Shown: positions 49,238 to 62,197, numbered from the stretch's first letter. The stretch: 64,000 nucleotides of DNA from Citrus sinensis (GCF_022201045.2 NC_068562.1:4632001-4696000), one strand, 5' to 3'. Notes: generated by a model from the letters alone, not told the origin. Program-made: numbers and translations.

Positions 49238-52171
49238 TTAATTATTAGTTTCGGCATGATAGTCGGTCTCATCATAGATCTCCTCCTATTTGAACAAATT
49301 AAGTCAGTGGGGCATAAGTTGTTTGAGAGTATTAACAGAATAAAATTTCACAAAAGAGATTATCTCACATACTTGTAACAGCTCTTCAATGACATCTTCT
49401 AGTGTAATAATGCCAACCGCTTCCCATTCTCCATTTTCCATTCGCTGTGGATCATCAGTGATATGCAGAACTTCTGAGTGGAAGTCCCTACTCCAATTCT
49501 TGCTCGTAGAGGCTCCTCGATGAAGATTTGCATCATGTGACAGCCTATTCCTCTTCTTGAGTGATCTCTTGGTCTTTAAACATTTTTCTTTGAGATGGCT
49601 TTGACCATCAACGTCCACTCTCACTTCCCTCTCTGAATTTATGATCCTTTATTAACCGTTGGAAACAATTTTATAGGAAAGAATATTGACTTGACACATT
49701 GGTCATGCCACAGGATAGAGTCGATGCTTACCATCGGTTGAATGTTCAATAGGGACATGAGGCTGCTCTCTGTCATTCTGATGCCTTACAACAACCGCCA
49801 TATGGCTATGGCCTTTCTGAAACTCATTTAGTATGTCGTATAGAGGCATTGTTTCTGAAACCCTGGCGCAAACGCCATGCGAATACATTTTTCAATCTTC
49901 ATTCAGTATTATGAAAGTGTAACTTAGCTTTGCGTAAATGTTATGTTATTTGCCTAAGTAAACTCAGGATTGAATGTCAATTCTCTTCACAATCAGTGGT
50001 TCTCGATGTCCGGAAATTTTGAAAGCAACTTCAATCATTCTGGTATCACAAGTAGATATGATGGAACTAGACAATTTTAAGATAAACTAATGTTTGAATC
50101 TCTACAAGGCAAATATTCTAGATATCTTGTGCACGTCGATTTATTTAGGAGTTTAGGAAGGAGTTAATTAGTTCCCAATAAATCTTAATAGTTGTCGAAG
50201 GGTGATGGAATAGACACTTTCATTTTACAAATTCAACATTAATAAGGGATATTGTCCTTTTCAGTTTTTTGGGTATCAAGCTTTTCTGGTGCAGCAAGTT
50301 CCACTCGAATGTCCCAACCTTACATTATTCTTTCGGTTTTTGATAATCGCAGGTGCTCAGGTTTCTGCTGAAATATTATCAGAATTTTATATACACACTA
50401 CCATCTAAGTCCTGTAGTTTCAGTTCAAGACATTACAGTTGGTAGTTATACTGCATCGACAAACTAAAGGGTGTGTACATTTATGTACATTTTAATAATT
50501 ATACATAAGACATTTGATCATAGTAGTAAAATACCTAGGAATCCTGCGTATGCTGACATTTTTCACAGGTACCTCATCTTCTGGATGGATAGTTAATAAA
50601 TTCTTCACCTACAGCAACATAACACATTTGTTAAGTCCATCATAAATCACATTAATCACTAAAAAGTCACTCAAATGTTGGAAATAAATTAAGCAGGAGT
50701 TACCTAAATGAGTCCAATTATGTTTCTTGGATGCTGATAATAAACTGGCACTCTGCTGTGCCCTTTCTCCAAAACTAGCCTCATTAAATTTCTGCATAAT
50801 GCCAATTTATACATATGTGATGCATATCATCCAGTCGTCATTGCTAGAGAATCAACTCGGGGTACTAATACTATATTTATGGTTACCTGTCAAGTTTGAA
50901 AGAAACATCAATTGCAAAGGTCTCAGATGCAGGAGTCATTGCATCCCTTGCTGTTTTCTCACTGAGTTCAAGTGCTCCTGTGATGATTGTTGTCTCATCT
51001 CGCGTCAATTCTCCACCTTTGCCAGCCTGCATATCAGCCAATAGGAAAGAATTATTTGCCTTAACGATAAAATTCTGCTCCTTGGGAAAAACAGTTTCGC
51101 TGTAATAGAATCAAGAAATCTTAGGATTGATGGTAGTAAGCCTTAAGATCATACCTCGTTGCCATGCAAATCAACAAGTGTTTTCAGTTCAGCTCTGCGA
51201 AAGAGTGCTTCATTTCCTTTCCCCAACAGAAGGTCCAATAACTGTCCAAAATACCACCAATAGTCACTGGCGTATGTATATTAGCCACGTGTAAAATCTG
51301 AATCCTGTAAGTATATGATAAGAAAAATGTTTAGATGATTTTCACCTTGCTTACTGGAAATGCAATAGGAAAACAGATCCGAACAAGAATTTGCACAAAC
51401 GGAGCAACTTTTGCACCAATAGCCAAGCCATATCGAGCACACACAGCCTGGGGGATTATCTGCAAGACAGAAGAAGAAATCTCAATTGGTTTACAACCAA
51501 AAACGAAAAATTATGAGAATCTGTGTGTATCTCCATCCATCGTTCCATCTGGCTGCAAAGAATCTAACCTCACCGAACGAAAGTATCAAAGTCACTGATA
51601 TAACAATAGCACCCCAAGCTGGGACCAAGCTATCAAGAAAGATGGGAAGGGCCTGAAATTAAAGGGAAGAAAAATATTTCAACCATGCTTGTTTTTCCTT
51701 AATTAATTATATGTTACGGAGCTGTTTAAAACAATGTGTCTTAAGAACTGATACCTCCATGGCAGCGGCATTGCAGAATAGTAGAGTGCAAAGCAGTAAA
51801 TGTTGTCTTCTCACAACAGGGAGTATCTTTGCTGATATAGAATATAAGACAAGACAAACGATATTTTGATAACTAGGACACAGTTGAATTGCATTCAGAA
51901 ACAAACAATAGGAGAACAATTAATAAGCCATAAAAATGAAGAGATGCCATGCCAGAGGTCAGCCATATGAAAGTATATTATACTTACAAGCATGTTTACG
52001 GTCACTGGGTGTTCCAGAGTTGGCAAGAACTTCAAGGTCGACGAGGCTCATTGACATGAGGCCTAACGTCAAGCCGGACATCAACCCAGCAAATAAAACT
52101 AGCAGTGTCACTACAACGACGCGAGTGAAGAATCCTGTCTCGCAGCATTCGTACCTGTACTCCGCAGCCAT
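49238..52171 (-). CDS. DUF21 and CBS domain membrane protein (CNNM-like) with an in-frame nonsense codon
   Basis: Homologue of the plant DUF21/CBS family (Arabidopsis At4g33700, At5g52790), related to CNNM/CorC transporters; the plant substrate is not settled. Exons in transcript order: 52171-51988, 51831-51755, 51652-51569, 51459-51346, 51241-51155, 51026-50887, 50791-50704, 50608-50535, 49862-49732, 49632-49373, 49285-49238. All junctions keep frame (429 codons including stop). The DUF21 membrane region covers residues about 1-175 ([29 protein letters not shown]-type block CNAAAME). The CBS pair follows ([46 protein letters not shown]), then a short acidic end [15 protein letters not shown]. 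The last codon of the seventh exon is TAG (50706-50704) where the family has Leu, which would cut the protein to 257 aa within the CBS region. Everything else looks intact, so this is either a recent null allele, a sequence error, or a transcript rescued by other splicing. Confidence 0.9.
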
Positions 52172-52989
52172 TAACTTTTTTTTTTCTTTTCTCTATATCT
52201 CTAATATGATGAATTCCCTTAAATTAAAACAGTACATGCTATTTATACTTAAAACGACGAAAGTTGTAGTAAATGAACTTATTCTGACTCATATACGACA
52301 ACGAATGGCAGAATGGAATCGGATTCGACTCTTTTTCAACTGAAACGTCTGGAACTTCGCTTTACCTCCTTTTAGCATTTACTTGTTTCGAAAGGAATAG
52401 GAGACGAAAGTGGTCAATAGGATAAAGTGAACATACTGTTATATTTTGCATGTTGATTTTAATATGCCGATTTCAGTGTCCCTTTCTTTTGAGCCATACA
52501 CACGCACAGACACACGTATATATTTATAGGGTTCACATGCAAGCCAAAGTCAATGTAAACCAAAATATGGATGATCTATATATATACATACACACATGAC
52601 CGACGCAAGATTGCTGGTTTTTAAGGAAATTAACGTGCACATGACTAGTTTTTGAGTCCGCAATAGCTACCTAACCTTCATCTTCGTCGGATCCGAAGTA
52701 CCTGGATCAACCAAAATACCGATTTTTTCTGAGCTAATCATTTTCAAACGATGTCCGCATTGTTTACAGAATACATTTTTGACTTAAGAAATTGTTATAA
52801 TTGACCTCATAAAATCTTTTGCATTAAACTCATAAATGTTTGTATTTATCGAATAAACATTCAATTTCTTATAAACCTTCACGTACTATCTTGTTCAATG
52901 TTTATTCAATTACTCTTTTACCAGTAAATGCAATACACGCATTAGGTTAAGCCATAATGATGTCCCCAACAAATCAAAATTATGCGTTA
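52172..52989. other. Upstream region of the DUF21/CBS gene
   Basis: Promoter/leader side of the minus-strand gene, AT-rich, with TATA-like runs (for example near 52520-52590) on no clear basis. No other gene is seen. Confidence 0.45.
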
Positions 52990-52997
52990 CTCTACAT

Positions 52998-54014
52998 TAG
53001 GGATGGCAAAAATCCACACGGGGATGGATACTCTCGGAGATTTTTTTCATTCGGGGAGGGTATGCGGATAATTTATACTCAATTTTTTATTCGGAGAAGG
53101 GATGTAGAAATTTTTATATCCAATTTCTTATTTGGGGAGGGGACGAGGATGAGGTGGAATCCCCATCCCCTACCCATTTCCCCATTTTAATTTTTTATTT
53201 TATTTTTATTTTTTAAAATTACTAGTAAATAAATAATAAATTTTGAATTATAAAATTATAAATATTGGTAAAAATAACAAATATCAAAATATTTATATTA
53301 TTAAACTTTTAGACCTAATTAACTAATTAAAGTCCTAAATTTTTATTTAAGACATTAAAAAAACCGAGTAAATTCTATTAGCCCAAAAATTTTGTTTTAA
53401 TTTTAATATTCATTAAATGTTTTAAACTAAAATCTATTTTATTTATTTATTTTTAGATGTTATAATTACCCACAGCGAATCACAATTTTAATATCTAATT
53501 TAATCTAATCTAATCTAATTTAATCTAGTATTTGCTCTTGATTTGCTTCGACTTAACTATTGTGCTGTAAAGGGAATAGTCTACATTTATAAAGTGCCCA
53601 CGCCACCATTGAAAAAGTTAATTTTGAATCTAAATTCGATTTTATTTGTAACAATTTTGTATTAGACTATTAATTTATTCACGATAGTTTGTAAAAGAAG
53701 TTTGTATCCCTTACATGCTGCGTTACTTACTAATTTAATGTATGTGACTTTTGTAATGGACATTAATGTAAGATATATTTCAAACTTTACTTTTATTTGA
53801 ATTTTTTATTTTAATATAATTAACTCAAAATCGAAAACAAAAAATGTATTAGTTATTTGGGGATCGGGGACTCTTGGGGATCTCCTGTTATTATTCGAGG
53901 AGCAGATACGAATTCTCTCAAGTAATTCTGACGGAGACGGGGACATACGCAAAATATCGGGGATAAATACGGGGAGATTGGTCCCCTCCCCTCCCCTCCC
54001 AATTGCCATCCCTA
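52998..54014. mobile_element. Non-autonomous hAT element (1017 bp) with 8-bp TSD
   Basis: Perfect terminal inverted repeats TAGGGATGGCAA / TTGCCATCCCTA, flanked by identical CTCTACAT (52990-52997 and 54015-54022), an 8-bp target-site duplication as expected for hAT transposons. The subterminal parts are G-rich on the left (ggggatgg, ggggaggg) and C-rich on the right. The AT-rich middle carries TAATCT repeats near 53495. No transposase ORF is present. The perfect duplication suggests a fairly recent insertion. It is a relative of 12239-12610 by its ends. Confidence 0.92.
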
Positions 54015-54022
54015 CTCTACAT

Positions 54023-55719
54023 GTGGCAAGAGACGTAAGATATGGTATCTCATTCTCTCAAGTGGGGGAGGGAGAGAACCCCTATTGAATTGGATATTGA
54101 ATTCTTGTTTTTTGGTCATCCTGTAGGGCAGGGGCAGCCCACGCGAACGTTCTTAGAGATAAGGCATCACTATAATGTATTGAATTCTGAATTTTTTCAC
54201 TAATTTAATCTTTGGCTTTCGGTAATGCTGATATGTTACAAAACTTTTATCAAGTAAAATTTCTAATTTTAAACACAACTTTGTAGCTATTATATTTTTT
54301 TTATTTTTTATTTCACATTTTATGTTACCCGTTATAAGATTTATATTAATTCCAACTTATAAATTTACTTTATGTCACAAATTCTAAGAGACTCATGCTC
54401 ACTGCTAATGTTAATATGGCAGCCAAACTTTTGATCTTTTTTATCACATGTAGATAGGGAGACGTGACGAGTCTTATCCTCAAAATCAAACTAAAAATAA
54501 GTCGGTTATGGTAGAACTTTGATCAAGTTAGAAAATCCATCAAATGCCACTTCCCCCTATGAACCAACTAATAATCGTAATCATGGATTAAGCATAAGTT
54601 TGCCATATCCTAGAGAGAATAAGGCAATAAGCTTACTATCCTCAGTATATTCTCCAGTAAGGAGAGGGTTTCCTCTTATTCCTTTTCTTTTTGCGACTTT
54701 TCTGAGCTTTATTTGCTGAGCTGTTATTTAGTAATAACAGGCTGAAAATCAAATTCCTCTTCAACGTACGTTTGCATCACAAAGATTCGCTGGATCCAAG
54801 TTGCTATTGTGAGCTTTGACTTGGTATTCAGTTATTAGTTCAAGCACCTTTTGCAACTTACTAAGAAACCCTTTGTCCTTGTCAGGTTCACCTGCATAAG
54901 GACTTTTGATAATGATAAAATCTAAACAGTCTACCTTTGCGGTTTCGTCTTCGCTTCTGTCTCATTACGAGGAACTCACGTTTGATCGCAGCTCTCATTG
55001 TGAGAGGCTGGCGCAAGAACTTGGGGCGGATTCACATAGAAGTTAGTGTGGGAGATTGACCCCACTCAACAAAATAATAATAATAATAATTATAATAAAT
55101 AAATAAATAAAAATTATCATTGCGCCACCCATACATAATAATTCCTTCCCTAGTAAACTTGTCCAATTGTAGAGGCAATCCAACCCCTCGAGCAATGGCC
55201 AATCGGCCTTGATAAGTTTTGGACTCCAATAAAACCAGCTTAGTCCATAAATTCGAATCTACGCATGAGAATGGGCTTGAAGATCTATATTGTAAGGATC
55301 AAAGTCTGCTTTCCACTTTCCATTGGAACGACCGAAATACAAAATGTAGATTTAAATTGTAATGCCATAATCGAATGGCAATCACGTCCTTATTAACCCA
55401 AAAAAAAAAAGAAATTAGCTATCACGTCTGAAAACTGGCCGCTAATGTCATACCAAGTCCCCCCGAAAACATAAATTTAAAACATATGATGAGTCTGAAT
55501 GCACACTAATTAATTTTTAAGACCACTGGAGGATAGGCCCGATATCTCAGCCCAGCCCCCCTGAATTTTGTACGCCTTCGGCCTTCAGTCGCATTTGCAT
55601 CGGACCAACCCGGACCACCGTTACGGCCGTCACAACGGGTTTGTTTCTTACTTTCTTCTACGGACTGTCTCATAATTCGTAACTCGTAACAAGTCTGTGT
55701 CTCACAGTCGAAAGTTGAA
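54023..55719. other. Intergenic region upstream of HflX
   Basis: No supportable gene. It holds an AAT/AAAT run (about 55074-55110). The last 200 bp should contain the HflX promoter/leader. Confidence 0.5.
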
Positions 55720-58700
55720 ATGTTGAGAGCAATCTCGGTGGTAAAACGAACCCAGTTGAGGTCGATAACACAAACTCTAACTTTTCCAATTTCCCTTCAC
55801 TCTTATTCATATTCATCATCAAAGCGCCAAACCAAGGACAACAAAGACAAGGACGACTTACACGACGTCGTTACGCTCTTCAACAGAGACCCAGATGACC
55901 CACCACGACTCTTCTTGGTCCAGCCCCGCCTGAAGCCCCCCACCTTCTTACAAGCCAAGCTTAACGAAGCTCTCTGTCTTGCCAACTCTCTCGAAGAACA
56001 GCGTGATGGCTACTTTGACACTGATTTCTTTGATAAAGAACTGCCCCCTCATGTCGTTGTTCAAAACCCATCTCTTAAATCTGGCAAAGCTCGCGCAGGT
56101 CTGTTTCTTTTTCCTTGTTCTCTGCTGTTATCTTAGTTTTAATTCATTGATATTTACATCTAAGAATAGACATTGTGTTAGAGATTTTTAATATGAATTT
56201 TAAGTTCGTGCTATTTTCATTGTTGCTTAAATTTGTGTATCTTTATGCTCTTATGTAGTTCATTTGGACTTTGATGATTGGCTGAGAATATGATATGAAA
56301 GGCTAACCAGCTACGAGTGTTTTTTTTTTTAATGTTATGCGTCCAATTCCATTTTTCTTTCGTATTTGCGGGTCCTTGATGCTGACGATGTATCTCTTTT
56401 GACTGTGTGTAGACACATTTTTTGGACCTGGGACAGTGGAAACTATCAAATGCCACATAAATGGGGCAGAGTCTAAGGCAAGGAGCTTCTTCATCTTTAT
56501 GTTTCAAAAGTGGTGGTGCTTTTTATTTTCGGTTGTAAAAATCAATTTGCCTACCATGTCCTTCTGGAAGTTCAACCATGACTGTAACCGTGTATGATTT
56601 TAATAGGGCGAATTGGATGCCATTTTTGTCAATGCTATTCTTTCTGGAATTCAGCAAAGGAATTTGGAGGCAAGTAGTGCCTACTCAGTTTTTTTCTCCC
56701 CTTGCAGTTAGCTTGCTTGAGTCCAATGCTTATTATTACTCTTTCTAATATTTCCATTTTGAATGACAGAGAGCTTGGGGAAAACCTGTATTAGATCGTG
56801 TGGGCCTTATAATAGAGATATTTAATGCTCATGCCCATACAAAAGAGGCAAAGCTACAGGTTCTGTTAGTAGTTTTAATTGGGAAATTCAATGATATTAA
56901 ATTTCAGTTTGATCTTCTGAGAAACCTAATTCATTGGACATTTTGGTGGTTGCATGATTTGAACAGGCTGAATTAGCAGCCCTTATGTATAAGAAGAGTA
57001 GACTGGTTCGAGTACGTGGCCCGGATGGCCGCCTGACTTTTGGGGAAACTGGTGAAGCTGAAGTTGTTAGTGCCCGAGGGTATGTTATAACCCAATTTCT
57101 CGAAGAACAATTCTAGGCTGTTATTTGTGCCTGTATATGTTTAGGAATTGTATTCAATAGGGGAAAAAAAAAGTTTCGCTTATTCGATCTATGAGCAGTA
57201 TTTACACCACATGCCTGGACTTACTGATGTAATTTGATGTAATTGTCCATGTTTCTGGGAAAATTGTGAACTGTGTTTAATTACACGTACTTCAATCAGA
57301 AGTTCTGGTCATCATTTTGAGGGCCATATGCAGTTAGGAGATACACTTGTCACCTGCCCCATGTTATTGATGATTTTGGGTCCATTAGAAGAAACCTTTA
57401 TTCACGTGGTTTTTGATGGTTCTGTGCTTCACTAATTGGCATGATTTATCCTCCCTTGATTGCCTACACATGGCCCAAATCACTTCAGAATCACTCTATA
57501 TTCTCTTTTTAGTGTAATATTGTACTGGATGAAAATTTCCAATTATTTTTTGCTTCTTAAGAGTAGGAGAATATGGTATTTGCTTCAATGTTGCTTGTCA
57601 TAGCTTTCGTGCCTCCTTATCTGAACCCTTCTTTCATTATATTCCTCTCTCTTGCACTTAAGCACAAGCACACGCTAATGCATGCAAATTGTGTGGCTCT
57701 GCATATGTGTGCTTAATTGCTTATAATAAACTGCCCTGCATTTTTGTGCTTATAATAAACTGCAGTTTTTAGAACCATTTTTTATGTATGTGATATGAAT
57801 TGCAGGAGAGGAAGTGGGGGACGTGGTTTCATCAGTGGTGCTGGAGAAACTGAACTTCAACTTCAACGGCGAAGGTTGATCCTTGATACTAGTTCTATTA
57901 TTTTTCTTCACAGTCAGATTCCTTTTGTTTAATTTTTTATTCTCTGTGTCCAAAATAATTTACTCACTTGATTTTCTCTATTCTTAATCTGTTAAGTTTG
58001 GTATTTGACTAGTCCATATTGACTTTTACATTTTGGGGGATTTTTAAAGCTAGAAGAAACGCTTGCCTAATGAATAAAAGTTTTCAGGATATTTATGTAT
58101 TATTCAGCTTGAAAAACTCCTGATGTCAAACATATTTCGTTCAAGATTGACTCATGCATCTTCTTGTGTGAAAATAAGATGGTCCAACAATAAAAAGGTT
58201 TTGCTTCATATAAAAATGGTCATGGTCACATTCTTAAGTTCTTTTCTGGGAAAGTCGAAGCCTTCTTCATATGTAATTGAACTTTATTCTACATTCTAAG
58301 GTTTTGTGCCAAACATCCTCTCCAGTAAAGCAGCTGTCATGTTTATATTATAAGTTAAATTTTGCATGAACTATAACTTTAAGTTGTGTGTGACTGTGCT
58401 TTTTGGCTTGTTCTCATTAGAATTCACACAAGATTTTGATAGGCAATACTTATAGCATTATGGCAAGGTCATAGGGCAGATAAGATTAATGATTTGCGTA
58501 CTTTCAGTAGTGTTTTATCAGTGGTTGTTCTTTATATTCTGCTGTGGCACTGCATTGTAAACTTTTCATTGTCTTTCTCCCTCTATCTCCCATTGTACTT
58601 GCTATTAGTTGTCTTTACCACGATGTTTATATAATTGATGCAAACAAATAGAGGGCAGCAAATTGCTGTGGGATACAGGGGAAAACTTGTTCAAACTCTG

Positions 58701-61626
58701 GCTGGCATATTGGCAAAGATTCTGAATTGGAACTTACTACTTAAGATGGAATAACTAATTGCTGTCAGCATATGCTGATGTGCTTGTTTCAGTTCAGTGT
58801 GTTCTGTTTTGGGGTGATTGCATGGTTACAACTTGTCTCTAAATTGTTTATTGCATCTTAATCTGGACTTCATTGATGGAATAGTTGTCCGCTTTCTTTT
58901 TGGATCGTATCCTTATGTACCCTGGCTTATTTTTTTATCACCCATATAAAGCTTTTTAATAGTGTTCTTAAAGAGGAAAATCTAAGAAGAATGAACATCG
59001 ATACACTCTCCTAGTTTGTGGGTGGTATGATGCATGCATTCAAGAATGCCTCATGCATCAGTTCTGGAGTTTGCATTAAAGACTCCTGGGTTTCTTTTTC
59101 CTCTCTCTCTCTCTCTCTCTTTCTCTCTCTTATTTTCATCTTTGCTGCCGTTCTGTAAGCCTTCTCCAGTTGTTTTATGAGTTGTGTCTGTGAGATTTGT
59201 ATCTCAATTATTTTCTTCTTACATCCCCAATGAAAGAAGTTGTGACTGGAGTATATTCTCTGAAATCTCAGAATTTTAGAACGGCGGAGTCATTTGTTAT
59301 CCCAAATTGAAGAGGTTCGTCGTACTCGAGCTGTGCAACGGGCTGCTCGTAGGAGACATGGTGGATCAGATGGTCGTGGTTTAGCCACTGTTGCTGTTGT
59401 AGGGTACACAAATGCTGTAGGTGGTCCAAATCAGCTGAAATATTTTCTGTCAGTTCTGAAAAGTTAAGGTGAACGTGTTGCTTATAATCTCTCCTTAACC
59501 ATGGGCAGGGAAAATCTACATTAGTTGGTGCGCTCTCTGATAGTGATCTATTTAGTGATGCACGGTATTTCTCTACACCCTAAGCATTTGATTATTCAGA
59601 TCTAGATTCTTTGCCATGGTTAACTTCAATGTTAAATTTTAATTTTTAAATGACTTGTTTTTGTCTAAATGGTGCCATGGACTTCAAATTTGTGCAGCTT
59701 GTTTGCGACATTGGATCCTAGATTAAAGAGTGTCGTTCTCCCTTCCGGGTATCTTGATTGTTAATGAATCTATTTTGCTTGTCATATGCTGAAAGATGAT
59801 GATTGAAAAAAAAAAAAAAAACCCTTGCTTATCTGATCTCATCTTGTGTATTATGTTCAGAAGAAAAGTGCTTCTTAGTGATACAGTGGGATTTATATCA
59901 GATTTACCTTTGCAGGTAACTGAAAAGCACAAGCAAATTGTTTTGTTTCCTTATTAATATTGGCATTGTCCTTCTTTGTTATTTACAGAATTTTGATTTT
60001 GTAGTTGGTGGATGCATTTCATGCAACATTGGAAGAAGTGGTGGAAGCTGACCTCCTTGTGGTATGATTATCCTTGCCCTCTCTTTTAATTACAATCAAA
60101 ATCATAGTCATTATTTACTTTGTGGATTGAGATTGGGAGGTTATCTTTCTGGGAGCGAACTCTTGGGGGGGTAAATGAAGCTATCAAAAGCAATTGTTGG
60201 ATAACTTTAGGGATCCAGGCAATGGCTGTACTAAAAAGAGTGGAGTCTTGAGAACTAGAATAGATATTTTGTCATTAAGGGGCTGTTAGAATTCAACTTA
60301 TCGATAACTGGGAAAAAAAGGTTGAATTTCAGTTTTAATTTCTCAGTTTAATTATCCAGTTTCTCAATTTTTCATTTTCAGTTTTTCTGGTTTCTCAATT
60401 TTTCATTTTTTTATTTATTTTTTGATTTGTCAGGTTTCCAGTTACAATTTTAATTTAATTTGAGATCTAGAATCAGATTCTTATTGAGGCCATTGGAAAT
60501 CCAACTGGATTGATAACTGATTAAAAGTAGGACGGATTTCAATATCACAATTCTTCAGTTTCCAGTTCCTCATTTTTCAGTTTTCAGTTTTCAGTTTTCC
60601 GGCTTTTTAACTTTTTTATTTCGATTTTTCAAATTTGCAATTGCCAGTTTTTTCAATTTTCAAGTTTCAATTTCGGATTTTTGGTATGTTGGTTTCGATT
60701 TCACATATTAATTTTGTGCACCCGATATGGCAACAGTTTTGCAAGTTTTAACGAAGTATACTGTCAATTCAATTTTGTACACTCACCATATTTTGGTAAA
60801 GACTATATACAAAATATGGGAATTTCTCATTGATCAAAACACCTGATGAAATTTCTCACTTCATGTAGCATGTATTAGACTGCACTGCTCCTAATCTTGA
60901 AGAGCATCGGACAACAGTTTTGCAAGTTCTTCAGCAAGTAGGAGTCTCGGAGGAGAAGCTTAAGAATATGATTGAAGTTTGGAATAAGGTACTGCAACAC
61001 AGTTTTTTTACTCTAATGATTCTTTAAAAGATTGATTTATGATTTTGCGAACTTCTCAGATTGATTTTATATTTATGATTTTGCAAACTTCTCAGATTGA
61101 TTATCACGACGAAGAAATGGGTGATGTTGAATATATAGATGGTGATGATATCAGTAACTTCTCAAGAGCTGAGGACGAAGTCATGACATCTGAGCCTGTA
61201 GATGTAGAATGCATTGATAATTATGGTGGTGATGATGCTGACAACAATGATGGCTTTGTGTCTGAGGATCTTGGAGAGAGCATAAATAAAAACCACAATG
61301 ACTACTCTGATGGCTGGTTACTATCGGGAGATGAACAAGACAACGTTGAAGAAGAGTTCTGGAAGGCTGCGGAGGACCAACAACCTGAGTCTACTAAAGA
61401 TGTCTGTGTGATGGAAAAAGATTCCCAATCTCAAGACCAGCATGCCCCAGATGTCAAAATATCTGCCAGGACGGGAGTTGGCTTGCGAGAGCTGCTGGAA
61501 ATTATTGATGAAAGGCTGAAGACACTGGACGATAAGCAAAAGTCTCCAAATGTAGTTGAAAGGGATTTCTTTAATAAAAAATGGAGGCCTCCTCGCACAG
61601 AGGACAGTAGTGTGGCTGTTCAATAA
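55720..61626 (+). CDS. HflX-type GTPase, organelle-targeted (At3g49725-like)
   Basis: Ribosome-associated GTPase family; bacterial HflX splits stalled or stressed 70S ribosomes, so an organelle ribosome role is likely here. Exons: 55720-56098, 56413-56477, 56607-56669, 56770-56859, 56967-57079, 57806-57874, 59272-59416, 59509-59564, 59698-59748, 59861-59915, 60005-60061, 60869-60988, 61096-61626; 597 aa. The N-terminus (MLRAISVVKRTQLRSITQTL) looks like a mitochondrial presequence. The HflX domain has DRVGLIIEIFNAHA, the glycine-rich GRGSGGRGFISGAGETELQ and a coiled arm (RRRILERRSHLL). The G domain has G1 GYTNAGKST (304-312), G3 DTVGF (351-355), G4 NKID (420-423) and G5 SARTG (about 544). An acidic insert of about 117 residues (about 424-540) separates G4 and G5. 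Introns 2 and 3 have GC donors, and the last intron has a duplicated acceptor. Confidence 0.95.
61039..61102 (+). repeat. 36-bp direct duplication of the last HflX splice acceptor
   Basis: The block ATGATTTTGCGAACTTCTCA (61039) recurs as ATGATTTTGCAAACTTCTCA (61075), each followed by GATTGATT. Both copies contain a usable CTCAG acceptor, at 61059 and 61095. Because the spacing is 36 bp with no stop, use of the upstream site would insert 12 residues (starting IDFIFMILQTSQ) right after NK of the G4 motif. Confidence 0.85.
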
Positions 61627-62197
61627 TAGTAGGATGTGTTATTGATTGCGAATCACCATGTGTTTGGGATGGAACAAGGGCTCAAAAGGTATTCTCTCTT
61701 CCAAGTTCCACCGCTAATATTTTTGTTGTGGAAGGAAAGCATGTGGCATGGAGAGGGATAAGAATTTGTGCTGGAATCATTTGATACGAACAGGAAAATT
61801 GTTGAAATAAGCCTGATGAATTCATCTTCACTTGGAGGAGCATTCTGGTGCATGCTGAACCATGCTTGGGCTGGGAGAGTTCAGATGTCTGTGGGAAGCG
61901 GTTTTGTAGTTTTGTTTCGGCTTTGGTCTTTTTTCATACATATTTGTAGTGCCTGTGAAACATCAGAAAATATTTTGTGCAAATAAAATTTGTGTGAACC
62001 GTGAAGATTTATTACTTCTAAAAATGAGAAGAAAAGAATAATTTTATACACCAAAGATCCAGAGATGAACTAAATGCTGCAAGCATCACTCGCTGGCTCG
62101 AGTCATCTCCGTTAAGTTCTGACGATCAATTTAGCTCACTGCCAGACTGCTGTCTGCCGACACTTGGGAGTCGACGCGTGCTAGTCATTTTTTTTAG
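61627..62197. other. HflX 3' flank
   Basis: 3' UTR followed by intergenic DNA. A canonical AATAAA lies at 61982. The short ORF at 61768-61986 shows no family similarity. Confidence 0.55.
61982..61987 (+). terminator. Candidate poly(A) signal of HflX
   Basis: AATAAA about 355 bp after the stop codon. Plant poly(A) signals are loose, so this is only a candidate. Confidence 0.35.

Noticed and set aside
55020-55260. Possible transposon fragment around an AAT repeat
   Set aside because: No inverted ends, duplication or coding similarity could be identified.
61768-61986. 72-codon ORF downstream of HflX
   Set aside because: It lies in the probable 3' UTR with no family similarity.
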